Shown piece after piece: positions 12,070 through 22,300 of a stretch of 64,000 nt of DNA; position 1 is the first letter of the stretch; the number at the start of each line of letters is the position of its first letter. The DNA lies in contig NC_092866.1 in the NCBI RefSeq assembly GCF_032062135.1, positions 22,453,230 through 22,517,229 of the forward strand. The letters run 5' to 3'. The stretch is from Pyxicephalus adspersus (taxonomy: Eukaryota > Chordata > Amphibia > Anura > Pyxicephalidae). Under the pieces are notes generated by a model, which ran no database searches, had not been told where the DNA came from, and saw only the letters and a list, made by a program, of their open reading frames with translations. Both the position numbers and the translations under genes were made by a program.

Positions 12070-12580
12070 TTAACCTGACCCACCATCTCAGGTTTGTGCA
12101 ATAATTTTTATACTCCAGATGACATTGGATCATTAAAAAACAATAGAACATTTTTATGTCTGACCTTTTTGTGATATCTTTAACTAAAGTGCTTTATTAT
12201 TTCCACTGCACTAAATAGGGTCTCATTACTTTCTGTATAACAAGCTTTAAAATGAGGTACTTAAATAATCCACATGCCCCAGGGCTGATTTCCCAGATAT
12301 ACTTCAGAATAACAAGGCTCCTCTTTTATCCCTTTTCTCTCTTTCCTCACCCCCTTTTCACTCTCCGATCTTCCTCTTCACATGCTTAAATAAGTCATTC
12401 TTTTATATGCATCTACATTATGCTATCAGTGCATAAATAGGAGGATGGCAATACTATATGTCTGGCTGGTAAATCAGAAACAATGTAAATATTATTATCT
12501 AAAAATGTAATTAACACAAAATGCAAAATGACAAGCTTGTAAATGTAAAATTGTTTACAAACCTCTTGGCTGAGTGTAGT
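12070..12580. other. Unassigned AT-rich sequence
   Basis: No gene or repeat recognised, apart from a pyrimidine-rich tract near 12320-12390. Confidence 0.45.
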
Positions 12581-12698
12581 AGGTCTTGTTGTTATGCAAA
12601 TGTACTTTTCCTTAATACAAAGCTGTTGTTGCATTTTAATCTCCATGTTCTTAAAGCTGTGTTTTCCAAACCTATCCCCAATTTCTTCCAATAGTTGG

Positions 12699-12888
12699 CC
12701 TGATTTAATAAAGCTGTCCAAGGCTAGAGAATATACACTTTCATCAGTGAAGCTGGGTAATCCAGCAAACCTGTAAAGGATTACTTTAAAGTAGTTTGTT
12801 AGCACATGTCTGGGCCAGAATCATACCAGGTTTGCTGGATCACCCATCTTATTTCCTCTCCGGCCTTGGAGAGCGTTAATAAATCAGG
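12699..12888. mobile_element. Family F foldback MITE copy 1
   Basis: The termini CCTGATTTAATAAAGC and (GCGTTAATAAATCAGG) are inverted. Inner arms CAGTGAAGCTGGGTAATCCA and TGGATCACCC also pair, so the element is almost a complete palindrome. It sits inside a weaker, larger inverted repeat (about 12600-12690 against 12990-13075, sharing GGTTTGGRAAA and CTTTAAAG). The 130-codon minus-strand frame spanning it is a by-product. Confidence 0.8.
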
Positions 12889-13099
12889 GACAGTGAGTGT
12901 TTTGTAGAAAACCACACAGGTAGCAAATCCACATTTCTGGGACACTAATTACTTTGAACATGTATTGTGAGCCTACGTGCAAAATATTTACTGTTGGAGG
13001 GACATGAGGACAGGTTTGGGAAATTCTGCTTTAAAGCTATAGAAGCACCAGGGAATAAATGTTCTAGACAGGAAGCCCAATACATTTTTTCCCTTTTTG

Positions 13100-13685
13100 A
13101 GCAAGATCAATATGTATTGACTTTTACTAAAAAGAATAAACTCAAGGGGCATAGAAGATTTTTTATTTTGCTTTCCACTAGTATAACACGCACATCATGG
13201 GTCATGAACCCATGGGGCTTAAAACATTGGCAGAAAATAGAAGAGTTTGTTTTCTTTTTTTTTTTTTATTTCCAGATTGATGCTTTTGAATATTCAATTG
13301 CACAACAGCAAAAAAAATGAATTAAACCTGTTGAGAAAAAACAGAAGTACAACTTTCTGATTTGGTGGATGTAATGCACTATTACTGGTTGGTAGATATA
13401 TTGACAAGATGGGCTGTGATAAACACAGACTGTCTTTGGCCAATTTTTCTTTCTACTATGTTAGTACTGCCTTGGCTGCAGCTACTCCGAGAGATAGAGG
13501 TTCTGGGTATAGGGGAGAATGTGTTCTCTTTCCAGGATGCAGTGCTCATGCCTTAAATGCCAACTGCTAGGTCCGAACATTGTGATATGAGGAAAGAGAG
13601 AAAGAAAATAACCCTGTTTAAGATTTTACTTGACTCCCAGATCACTTTGAAAATATTTCACTTATTTCTTAATGTTACACAAAGG
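13100..13685. other. Unassigned AT-rich sequence
   Basis: No gene or repeat recognised. There are T-runs near 13250. Confidence 0.45.
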
Positions 13686-13780
13686 GTCTGATTTAAAAAA
13701 GCTCTCTGGGTCCTCCAAATTTCGGCGAACCGATTTTGCGAAACTATCGGAAGATTGCGAAAATCAATACAATCCCCGGG
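13686..13780. mobile_element. Chimeric scraps: family F tip plus family C fragment
   Basis: 13687-13708 matches the family F terminus (TCTGATTTA..AAAGCTCTC). 13712-13780 matches the interior of family C (AATTTCGGCGAA, ATCGGAAGAT, CCCCGGGG; compare 43966-44026). The segment abuts copy 2 of the dispersed duplication with no gap, so it is part of a mosaic block. Confidence 0.6.
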
Positions 13781-14224
13781 GACTTTGCGTCATAATGCAT
13801 TTAAATATTATTTAAAGCTTTACAAAACCAGTGCCAGGAATAGTAGGAAGTCTTCAGGAGAGAAGAATTGAAAGTGCTTCTTAATAGTGCCCTGGCAAAA
13901 ACAAGAATTTAGGGCAGGGGGAGACCCACTGCAAATTTATTTTTTTATTTTGGGTTCTGCTGTACACGCTGCTAGGACTGAGAACAACCAATGAATGCCA
14001 GAGTAACAACTGTTTGTCCTATATATGGTCCTGGCTCCATCTTGTTCTTAGCCAAATGTTCTCCTAGTTGTTCCTGGTAAAACGAAAAAATGTATTACTA
14101 AAGAAAATATAGCCTATCTTACCTAAAGGGAATACGTGCCGTAACTTTTATTGAATTAATGCAAGTGTTCATTTCTGTAATAAGTAGTTTTTTAAATCCT
14201 ATTGCAATATATTTACTGAAATGT
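13781..14224 (+). repeat. Dispersed duplication, copy 2
   Basis: Second copy of 11461-11993, 2.3 kb downstream in the same orientation. It lacks about 85 bp present in copy 1, with a 3-bp GCT match at the deletion edges. The CCAAT (13988-13992) and TATA-like (14019-14028) motifs are retained. It is bordered on the left by a family C scrap and on the right directly by an antisense L2 fragment. Confidence 0.85.
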
Positions 14225-14590
14225 AGCATGAAACCTTGTCCAAGACAGTTCAGGGGTGGACAGATAGATTTGAGTGTTATCAGCATACAGATGGTACTGT
14301 AAGCCAAAGAAGGAGATGAGACTACCGAGTGAGAAGGTGCACAGGGAAAAGAGAACCGGTTCCAAGACTGGACCTTGGGGAACACCAACAGGGAGGAGAG
14401 TGGGTGAAGAGGAGTTACCATTGAAAGAAACTTGGAAAAAAGTGGTCAGACAGGTAGGAAGCAAACCAATAGAGAGCAGTGTCACTGATACCAATGGAGC
14501 GCATGATTTGGATTAAAAAGGGGTGATCAACAGTGTTAAAAGCAGAGTAAATATCTAGGAGAAGGAGGAAGGAAAAGTTGCCTTATGACT
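14225..14590 (-). mobile_element. L2-clade LINE fragment, reverse transcriptase region
   Basis: Read on the minus strand it gives reverse-transcriptase blocks in order: DIYSAFNTVDH (a form of the D-x-x-x-AFDTVDH block), [24 protein letters not shown] (normally GVPQGSVLGPLLFSL) and [10 protein letters not shown]. The catalytic YADD is changed to YADN, and a frameshift lies between the first and later blocks. It is a dead 5'-truncated and 3'-truncated copy. The clade call rests on these motifs. Confidence 0.85.
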
Positions 14591-15457
14591 ACCAAAATGC
14601 CCACTAATAATATCAGGTAATTAGTCTACTATTGATCCATGGGCTTGATATCATGTATACGGAAATTTTGGAACATACCTAGGCGTTTTTGGTATCCGCT
14701 GCTTTACATTCTCACTACAAGTCACATTGCATTGCTGTTAAACTGACTCCCTCTTACCAAAGCTGTGTTCTACATCTTGAAAAATTTATCAAGTGCTGTT
14801 GTTAACAATACCGGCATTCATTTTCTCTCACTGCCCACAGTTCAAATCAATTTAAATACATTTTAAAAAAACAACCAGACATCAATAAAATTTAATTACT
14901 TCAATGGATGAACATTTAAATTAAGTGTTAATTGCACTAGCAATTCTTTTCCATTAAAATTAAACTTGTGATTAGTATTTAAGATTACAAACTAATCATA
15001 TTCTGAAAACAAATCCCATTTTCTGCCATTTCCAGTAATGAGCATTCTACTGCGTTATCCTAATGGATAATATTGTCTAATACAGCATTTTAATTTTCTT
15101 GTTTAGTAATTGCAGGGTAATAAGCAGTACTTTGTATCACATGCAATATTCTACTCTGGGGATTTAGAAGAAATGTTTGCAAAATTTCTATTTATTTGAA
15201 TTAAATTAAATAATTCTTTTCAATTTATTTAATAGGATAAAATATGTTATGGTGTTATCCTCATATTTTGGCATAACTGTTATTATACCTATTGCTGTCA
15301 ACAAATTATAACATTTATGCAAGTGTTATAGCAGATTTGCGAATTGCTTGCAGTAATCAAAAGTAGAAGTGTAAAAGAAGAAATTCTTAAAAGCAACAGA
15401 AATAGCTATCCGCGTATTCTCCTTTGGTGAGTGCATTCCCTGCATTACTATCCTGGA
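14591..15457. other. Unassigned sequence with homeodomain-like sites
   Basis: No repeat was recognised. 14880-15190 is complex AT-rich sequence with several TAATT/ATTA cores (GTTAATTGCACTAG, GTGATTAG, CTAATCAT, CAGTAATGAG). It resembles vertebrate conserved enhancers in texture only, and function is unproven. Confidence 0.25.
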
Positions 15458-15995
15458 CCCTAAATAATCTGGGACGCTTTTGTGAATTTTCCTATTGAAT
15501 TTACAGTTAACCTGTTGTAAAAAGCATGGAAGGTCACCAGACATCAAGTAGCTAAAAACAGGTAAAATATGTCTCTATAATTTTTGTACCAATAAGAAAA
15601 CTGGTCCCTCCACAAGTTGAGAAGCTTTTAAGAAAACTTCTATAACATACTATAAGTTCAATACTTAAAGTAGTAAACCCAAAACAAAAAAATCACATTT
15701 ACCTTCAATCTTGCATATCAGTCTATCTGGTGGGAGGTTTCTTCCATTACCGTTGTCCCGGTATCTGTCTTCGACCCGGCGCAGAGGAAGAGATGGGCTA
15801 TGACATCTTCTTCTCTCTTCTTCTGGGTTCTACTTCCTGCATCACCCGATTTCGCACAAGAGCGAGATCGGGTGATGTAAATTGAGAAAGAAATTGCCGA
15901 TCTCACAGCGCTTATATTAGATCAGCAATTTTATTCTATTGATGAAAGGGCTCCTTCTGCGCATGCCCGAGATGTTCTGCACTCCCCTTCATTCT

Positions 15996-16513
15996 TAAAG
16001 GTAGGCAAACACCGGTCTTTAGGCAGGATACGGCCTAGCCAGTATTCACGTCTGGCCTAACGCCCCCCTAGTTATTGTTGGATCCAGCCTAATTGAATTG
16101 TCACGTTATCGTGAGTTCCCGCCATATCATCGATATCATCGAGTTCCCACACATTAACCCAAATTATTATGCCTAAAGAGCAGAAACAATGCCCAGCTAC
16201 CAGTCTCCAGAAGGTTGACCTCAAACGTCGTGTCTTCAACCCCGAATGGACTGACAAATTATTCTTCGTCCAACGCAGCAGCAAAGCCCTGTGTTTAGTG
16301 TGCAACAACACCAATAGCACTTTCAAGCGGTCGAATCTTAATAGGCATTTCGATGCCAAGAGACTACACTATGGATGAACGGAAGACTGAGGCTACTCGC
16401 TTTCAGTCACGTTTGGAAAAAAACTTTCCTTGAACACATTGTTTCTTCTGGCCATGTGTGCCTTCTTGACCTCCTGAAATGGCCTAGTAGTCAAAAAAGT
16501 TTGCTGACCCCTG
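15996..16513 (+). mobile_element. Family K hAT element, nested, copy 1
   Basis: The left end TAAAGGTAGGCAAAC and the inverted right end CAGGGGTCAGCAAAC agree in the pattern usual for hAT ends. It interrupts a family A MITE. It carries a BED-finger frame near its left side, followed by a large loss of the rest of the transposase. A matching 8-bp TSD was not found. It was duplicated with its host segment. Confidence 0.8.
16169..16378 (+). pseudogene. BED zinc-finger N-terminal part of a hAT transposase (broken)
   Basis: This 69-codon frame has the BED layout of hAT transposases and their domesticated ZBED/SCAND3-type relatives. It has FNPEWTDKLFFV (residues 23-34), then Cys42-x2-Cys45, a Lys53/Asn56 stretch and RHF with His60 and His67. 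BED fingers bind DNA and in hAT transposases recognise the element ends. The reading frame stops at 16378, but the next forward frame continues with similar character (MDERKTEATRFQSRL, about 16371-16415) to a stop near 16430, implying a one-base frameshift. The catalytic DDE and dimerisation regions are absent, so it cannot be an active transposase. An identical copy is at 18096-18305. Confidence 0.75.
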
Positions 16514-17922
16514 GCCTGGTGATCAAGAATTAAAGAAAAGGGGCTGAACCTTTTTTTTTTTAAAGTGTGTTGCACTTAAAAAAGTACAAAAAACTAAATG
16601 TTTGCTTTAAATAAAAGGGTTGTCCACCCTTTTATGAAAGAGAAAATTCTGAGTGTAGGTACGCTTTAAGGAACGAAATCCTTACAAGTGTCCATTTGTA
16701 TATCCAAACACTAAGAAGAAATGGGTAAAGTGAAGTTTACAAGGCTTTAGCATCTTCAAGATTTAACCCAACCCTTCTGGGTGTACACCTTGGTTGTCAA
16801 TTTATTTTTATAGCTACTATCCAGACCTTGCAGAGAATTGTAGCTTCCTAACAACAGGAAACCAACAGGTTGCCCGCGTCTGTGATCTACGTCAGTCTGA
16901 TAACTTCAAACTGTATATGTTCATCTGAAGACTACTTATGGCTTAAACTCTTAACAGTTAGCAACATTATACTGAACTTTGTCTCTCCAATACAATCTTT
17001 CTTGTACTGTCTTTAATTTCAGGTTTACCAAGCGGGTATTTACTCTTCTAACGCCATTTCCCCATGTCCTTGTCTGATGACCCCCCAAGGATGAAGGCTT
17101 GTGATCCAACAATGCTTTCTGGACCCACCACCAACCAGGTTCCACCTCCACTCTGATGACAACTGGCCTGACTCCACAACACAGTACACCACACATCATA
17201 GATGTTTACCCAGCCTTAGGCAATGGAAATGGAACCCAACGAATGAACCTCACTTTGTGGTGAGGACAGGAGAAGACTTGAGACCTGGTGTGACATGACC
17301 ACAACTGGCTATTTAAAGGTTTCAGAGGATTTTGTTATTTTAATGTATAACAATTAGCTAGTGGGTATTGTTAGTAGAAGAGCTCCCTAAATAATCTGGG
17401 ACGCTTTTGTGAATTTTCCTATTGAATTTACAGTTAACCTGTTGTAAAAAGCATGGAAGGTCACCAGACATCAAGTAGCTAAAAACAGGTAAAATATGTC
17501 TCTATAATTTTTGTACCAATAAGAAAACTGGTCCCTCCACAAGTTGAGAAGCTTTTAAGAAAACTTCTATAACATACTATAAGTTCAATACTTAAAGTAG
17601 TGAACCCAAAACAAAAAAATCACATTTACCTTCAATCTTGCATATCAGTCTATCTGGTGGGAGGTTTCTTCCATTACCGTTGTCCCGGTATCTGTCTTCG
17701 ACCCGGCGCAGAGGAAGAGATGGGCTATGACATCTTCTTCTCTCTTCTTCTGGGTTCTACTTCCTGCATCACCCGATTTCGCACAGGAGCGAGATCGGGT
17801 GATGTAAATTGAGAAAGAAATTGCCGATCTCACAGCGCTTATATTAGATCAGCAATTTTATTCTATTGATGAAAGGGCTCCTTCTGCGCATGCCCGAGAT
17901 GTTCTGCACTCCCCTTCATTCT

Positions 17923-18440
17923 TAAAGGTAGGCAAACACCGGTCTTTAGGCAGGATACGGCCTAGCCAGTATTCACGTCTGGCCTAACGCCCCCCTAGTT
18001 ATTGTTGGATCCAGCCTAATTGAATTGTCACGTTATCGTGAGTTCCCGCCATATCATCGATATCATCGAGTTCCCACACATTAACCCAAATTATTATGCC
18101 TAAAGAGCAGAAACAATGCCCAGCTACCAGTCTCCAGAAGGTTGACCTCAAACGTCGTGTCTTCAACCCCGAATGGACTGACAAATTATTCTTCGTCCAA
18201 CGCAGCAGCAAAGCCCTGTGTTTAGTGTGCAACAACACCAATAGCACTTTCAAGCGGTCGAATCTTAATAGGCATTTCGATGCCAAGAGACTACACTATG
18301 GATGAACGGAAGACTGAGGCTACTCGCTTTCAGTCACGTTTGGAAAAAAACTTTCCTTGAACACATTGTTTCTTCTGGCCATGTGTGCCTTCTTGACCTC
18401 CTGAAATGGCCTAGTAGTCAAAAAAGTTTGCTGACCCCTG
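17923..18440 (+). mobile_element. Family K hAT element, nested, copy 2
   Basis: Duplicate of 15996-16513. No base difference was noticed within it. Confidence 0.8.
18096..18305 (+). pseudogene. BED zinc-finger transposase fragment, duplicated copy
   Basis: The translation is identical to that of 16169-16378 (69 residues, Cys42/Cys45 and His60/His67). It has the same premature end and the same downstream frame shift, so the break predates the duplication. Confidence 0.75.
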
Positions 18441-19311
18441 GCCTGGTGATCAAGAATTAAAGAAAAGGGGCTGAACCTTTTTTTTTTTAAAGTGTGTTGC
18501 ACTTAAAAAAGTACAAAAAACTAAATGTTTGCTTTAAATAAAAGGGTTGTCCACCCTTTTATGAAAGAGAAAATTCTGAGTGTAGGTACGCTTTAAGGAA
18601 CGAAATCCTTACAAGTGTCCATTTGTATATCCAAACACTAAGAAGAAATGGGTAAAGTGAAGTTTACAAGGCTTTAGCATCTTCAAGATTTAACCCAACC
18701 CTTCAGGGTGTACACCTTGGTTGTCAATTTATTTTTATAGCTACTATCCAGACCTTGCAGAGAATTGTAGCTTCCTAACAACAGGAAACCAACAGGTTGC
18801 CTGCGTCTGTGATCTACGTCAGTCTGATAACTTCAAACTGTATATGTTCATCTGAAGACTACTTATGGCTTAAACTCTTAACAGTTAGCAACATTATACT
18901 GAACTTTGTCTCTCCAATACAATCTTCCTTGTACTGTCTTTAATTTCAGGTTTACCAAGCGGGTATTTACTCTTCTAACGCCATTTCCCCATGTCCTTGT
19001 CTGATGACCCCCCAAGGATGAAGGCTTGTGATCCAACAATGCTTTCTGGACCCACCACCAACCAGGTTCCACCTCCACTCTGATGACAACTGGCCTGACT
19101 CCACAACACAGTACACCACACATCATAGATGTTTACCCAGCCTTAGGCAATGGAAATGGAACCCAACGAATGAACCTCACTTTGTGGTGAGGACAGGAGA
19201 AGACTTGAGACCTGGTGTGACATGACCACAACTGGCTATTTAAAGGTTTCAGAGGATTTTGTTATTTTAATGTATAACAATTAGCTAGTGGGTATTGTTA
19301 GTAGAAGAGCT

Positions 19312-20315
19312 TTCACAGGTCCAGAGAAGTTACAGTAATGGCTGTAGACTTCTCTGGGAAATATACCAGCCTGTTTTATCTGTTTGCTAATAAGTATGGG
19401 GAGAAGTTCCTAGGGTAAAAAATACATCAAACAAAGTTTGCCAATGAAGGAACCAGAAGGTGTTTTTTGCATTCACTGTCCCTGGATTTTGAAGCATTTT
19501 AAACCGAAAATTCCCTGCACTCTGGAAGCATCTTGAACAATAAATGAAGAACTATTCACAATTCATATTTATGCTGCTAACCGACAGCTGGGGCTACAGG
19601 AGTTAAATAATTAAGGTTGGACTTTATAAACTGCAGAAAGTTATTTATTGCAGCCATAATTCTGTCATTTTTGAAGCATGTGAAAAACCATAAATGTTTT
19701 GCTATAATTGATTTTGTTGCTTGAAATATGATGAACACTTCAGGAATGAAAATAATTAATATGTGTATATGGCATGGCTCTGAACTCCAGATTAATTGAT
19801 CCCTGTATTTAGATAAGCCAATTGACTGGAACATATTTAAACCGTGTTTAATACTTTGAAGTCTGTTACATATATCTTAAGAATTAAAGTGAACTGGATA
19901 AAGTGGGAAGAGATAAATCTGATTATTTGTTATTTTTTCACTGATTTAAACAGGAAGGAGAGACTTTTAGTAACAATAAATTTAACGTCTGATTTGTGCA
20001 GACCCATTTGGAACTGTTAAATGATATGTTTCTTAAGATTCTGCATGAAAGGGCAGTGGTCTCATGGAGCAAACAAAACAAACCTGTCTTCAAAGGATGC
20101 TTGGCTTTATATGGCTTCCTGTGGAGAAATATCATAAAACATTAAAGGAAAATGTTGCTATAATTTGTATTGTAACTGCAAACATGATTGTTGCTTTTTT
20201 GCGTTTTTATTTTTTACTGTTTTTTTCATTGTTGTTTTATGAAATGGCTAAGTTTGTTTTAAGGTTTTATGAACATTTATGATAAGTAATAATCAAACAA
20301 TCCGTCGTAGAATCT
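19312..20315. other. Unassigned sequence
   Basis: No gene or repeat recognised. Short open frames on both strands near 19577-20282 have no similarity that I know. Confidence 0.45.
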
Positions 20316-20405
20316 TTTAGGTCCATGTGTTTCAATGGCAGTAATTGATTCCCACCCGGGAATGTTTTAGAGAATGTCAGATTCCCTGCTTTATAAACAG
20401 AGCTC
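20316..20405 (+). mobile_element. Family J MITE, right half
   Basis: It contains TGTTTCAATGGCAGTAATTG, GGGAATGTTTTAGAGAATGT and the end CCTGCTTTATAAACAGAGC. It matches the fuller palindromic copy at 26554-26682 and the left half at 46922-47008. The left arm is missing here. Confidence 0.65.
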
Positions 20406-20610
20406 TTAATCTATTGAGTCATATCCCCTGTATTACCCTAAAACATCAATGAACAAAGATGTTTCTACGTCAACAAAACAGGTAACACTGTGGAGCAGCT
20501 ACTAGAAGTCTAACTGGAAATTAATCTTCCTGTTAATGAATAGAAAACTGTCTTAAACCATATTTAGACAATAATGATTATTAATACTTCATACTTTTTA
20601 TAGTCTAGGT

Positions 20611-21077
20611 CAGGCATGCCCAAAGTTCAGCCGGGAGGCCAATTGCGGCCTGTGTTCAGATTTCCATCGGCCCGCAGCCTCTGTTATAAAATCATTAATT
20701 TGCGTCTGGCCAGCATTGTTGACCATAGTATAAAATACATACGTACAAAAAAGCTATTTTATAATTCATTATAGTTGATCAACCCCCTTGCAATTATCAG
20801 CCGGCTACTCGGTGGGCATAATTGGCAGGACCCCATGTCCCCCATGTGTGCACAGGGACTCTCCTACGTCAATATAGTGAGCATGTGCTGTGCAGGACCT
20901 GCATGGACCATGCCCACTTTGATTCTAAGAATGTGCTCTGCACAGAGCCCGCACTGACACCAGACTCTGTGCACAGGAAATTCTTCACCTCACCCTGGTA
21001 TGTGCTGAATGGTCGGCCCCCACACATTTTCACCTCATGAAATCTGGCCTTCTTTGCAAAAAGTTTGGATACCTCTG
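20611..21077 (+). mobile_element. hAT non-autonomous element, perfect 8-bp TSD (family I)
   Basis: The termini CAGGCATGCCCAAA and (TTTGGATACCTCTG) are inverted and hAT-like. Both sides carry the identical 8-mer GTCTAGGT (20603-20610 and 21078-21085). The element is 467 bp and GC-richer than its surroundings, with no transposase frame. It landed immediately upstream of a CR1 fragment. The two overlapping 60-72 codon frames in it are incidental. Confidence 0.93.
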
Positions 21078-21104
21078 GTCTAGGTTGTTAGTGTTACACC
21101 CTAG

Positions 21105-21722
21105 GGTTCAGTGTTAGAACCCCTACTTTTTACCATATTTATAAATAATATAAAATTTGGCATCAAATGTACCATTTCTGCAGATGACACCAAGCTAGGT
21201 AATGTAATCCTTACAATGAGTCTCTAAATTACAAGCACGCATAAATGCATCATTTGCATTTGACTCAGCGATTCCAGGACTCTCCATTTCTTAGTTTTCA
21301 GCCAGTCCCTTGTAGATTTACTGGTATGTTTTGGGTCATTCTTGTGTTACAGAAACTAAATGGCAAATAATTTTTAATGTTGATAAGCTTACAACATGCA
21401 TGCTTCATAGATCCAAGGAGAGTACAACAGGGTAAATCAATAATTAAGAAGGATCTGGATGTTCTTGTAGATCACATACTTATTATCATGTAATGCTAAA
21501 CCACAATTTATTTCTTGTATGAAAAGAGGTATAAGACTGCAGAAATTAGCACAAAATCCTGGTCAAACAAAAACAAGAAAACATTGGTCAGACCACATCT
21601 GGAATATGCAGTCCAGTTTTGGGCACCAGTTCACAAAAAGGATAATGTGGAACTGGAGAGAGTGCTGAGAAGGGCAACTAAACCAATAAGGGGAATGGGG
21701 GGCCTAACTATGATGAAAGATT
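21105..21722 (+). mobile_element. CR1-clade LINE fragment, decayed
   Basis: Two reverse-transcriptase blocks are readable. The first, at 21105-21203, includes GSVLEPLLFTIFINNI and ADDTKLGN (the ADD is part of the FADDTK catalytic block). The second, at about 21575-21722, has [30 protein letters not shown] and RGMGGL, the typical CR1 C-terminal block. Between them the frame is broken by stops and shifts. It is an old, inactive copy. Confidence 0.88.
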
Positions 21723-21776
21723 AAATTATTCATTTTTTCTCTTTTGAAAATACGCAAATAAAGGAGTATACTATTA

Positions 21777-21778
<2 letters not shown>

Positions 21779-21828
<50 letters not shown>
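21779..21828. repeat. (TA)n microsatellite
   Basis: About 24 uninterrupted TA units directly after the CR1 fragment. Confidence 0.98.
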
Positions 21829-21831
<3 letters not shown>

Positions 21832-21987
21832 ACTTCAAACTTCAAATTATTTACTTTAAGGTTATTAAAAAATGACAAGGGTGCAATTTTTGTGAAAGGA
21901 AACCAGGACTGCATTACAACAATACATTAAGATGGTTCACATGGGGATATAGACATGTATAGCAGTAACCTAAAGATGTCTATGTAT

Positions 21988-22300
21988 AGCACGGTGGCTC
22001 AGGGGTTAGCACTCCGGCCTTTGCAGCGCTAGGTCCCAGGTTCGATCCCCAGCCAGGACATTATCTGCATTGAGTTTGCAGGCTCTTCCCGTGTCTCCGT
22101 GGGTTTCCTCCCAAAAACATGCAGTTAGGTTAATTGCCTTCTTCCTAACAATTGACCTTAGACTACATTAATCACATATGACTATGGTAGGGACATTAGA
22201 TTGTGAGCTCCTTTGAGGGACAGTTAGTGACACAACTATGGACTTTGTACAGCGCTGCGTAATGTGATGGTGCTATATAAATACTGTATAATAATAATAT
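21988..22300 (+). mobile_element. tRNA-derived SINE, near full length
   Basis: It starts AGCACGGTGGCTCAGG. The A box TGGCTCAGGGG is at 21995-22005, and a good B box GGTTCGATCCC is at 22039-22049, about 44 bp apart. The body includes CATGCAGTTAGGTTAATTG and GGGACATTAGATTGTGAGCTC. The tail CAGCGCTGCGTAATGTGATG...CTATATAAATACTG is followed by (ATA)n. This is the best-preserved SINE promoter of the window. The tail is shared with the L2 at 23455-24475, which suggests that L2 enzymes mobilised it. Confidence 0.92.

Larger units (their letters stand above)
15665..16669 (-). mobile_element. Family A MITE copy interrupted by a hAT element
   Basis: The element runs from TTAAAGTAGTAAACCC to the inverted end (TGTAGGTACGCTTTAA), with TTAA at both edges. 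The orientation is reversed relative to the copies at 4243 and 8721. Bases 15996-16513 are a later insertion, and without it the element is about 490 bp, the family's usual length. The subterminal hairpin is kept near 16598-16640 (AAATAAAAGGGT / ACCCTTTTAT). Confidence 0.85.
15458..17384 (+). repeat. Tandem duplication, unit 1 (1927 bp)
   Basis: The sequence from 15458 to 17384 is repeated immediately at 17385-19311 at a constant offset of 1927. I see five substitutions: 15675 A/G, 15859 A/G, 16778 T/A, 16875 C/T and 17000 T/C, or about 0.3 percent. There are no indels. The unit contains a family A MITE with a nested hAT, plus about 700 bp of other sequence. The breakpoints show no shared bases. 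Confidence 0.97.
17592..18596 (-). mobile_element. Family A MITE interrupted by hAT, duplicated copy
   Basis: Same nested structure as 15665-16669, carried by unit 2. It differs from it at 17602 (G) and 17786 (G). Confidence 0.85.
17385..19311 (+). repeat. Tandem duplication, unit 2 (1927 bp)
   Basis: Head-to-tail second unit of the duplication starting at 15458. The junction is at 17384/17385 (AGCT then CCCTAA). It ends at 19311, where sequence changes to TTCACAGG. Either a recent segmental duplication or an assembly artefact from two haplotypes would look like this. Confidence 0.97.

Noticed and set aside
17080..17298. Exon in the duplicated unit (acceptor-like TTTAATTTCAG, 65-codon frame)
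   Set aside because: There is no donor or start context and no known protein. The frame is likely chance in a GC-richer patch.
21995..22060. tRNA gene
   Set aside because: A and B boxes are present, but the sequence continues into a SINE body and L2-like tail, no cloverleaf closes, and the same head occurs at 10302 and 43646.
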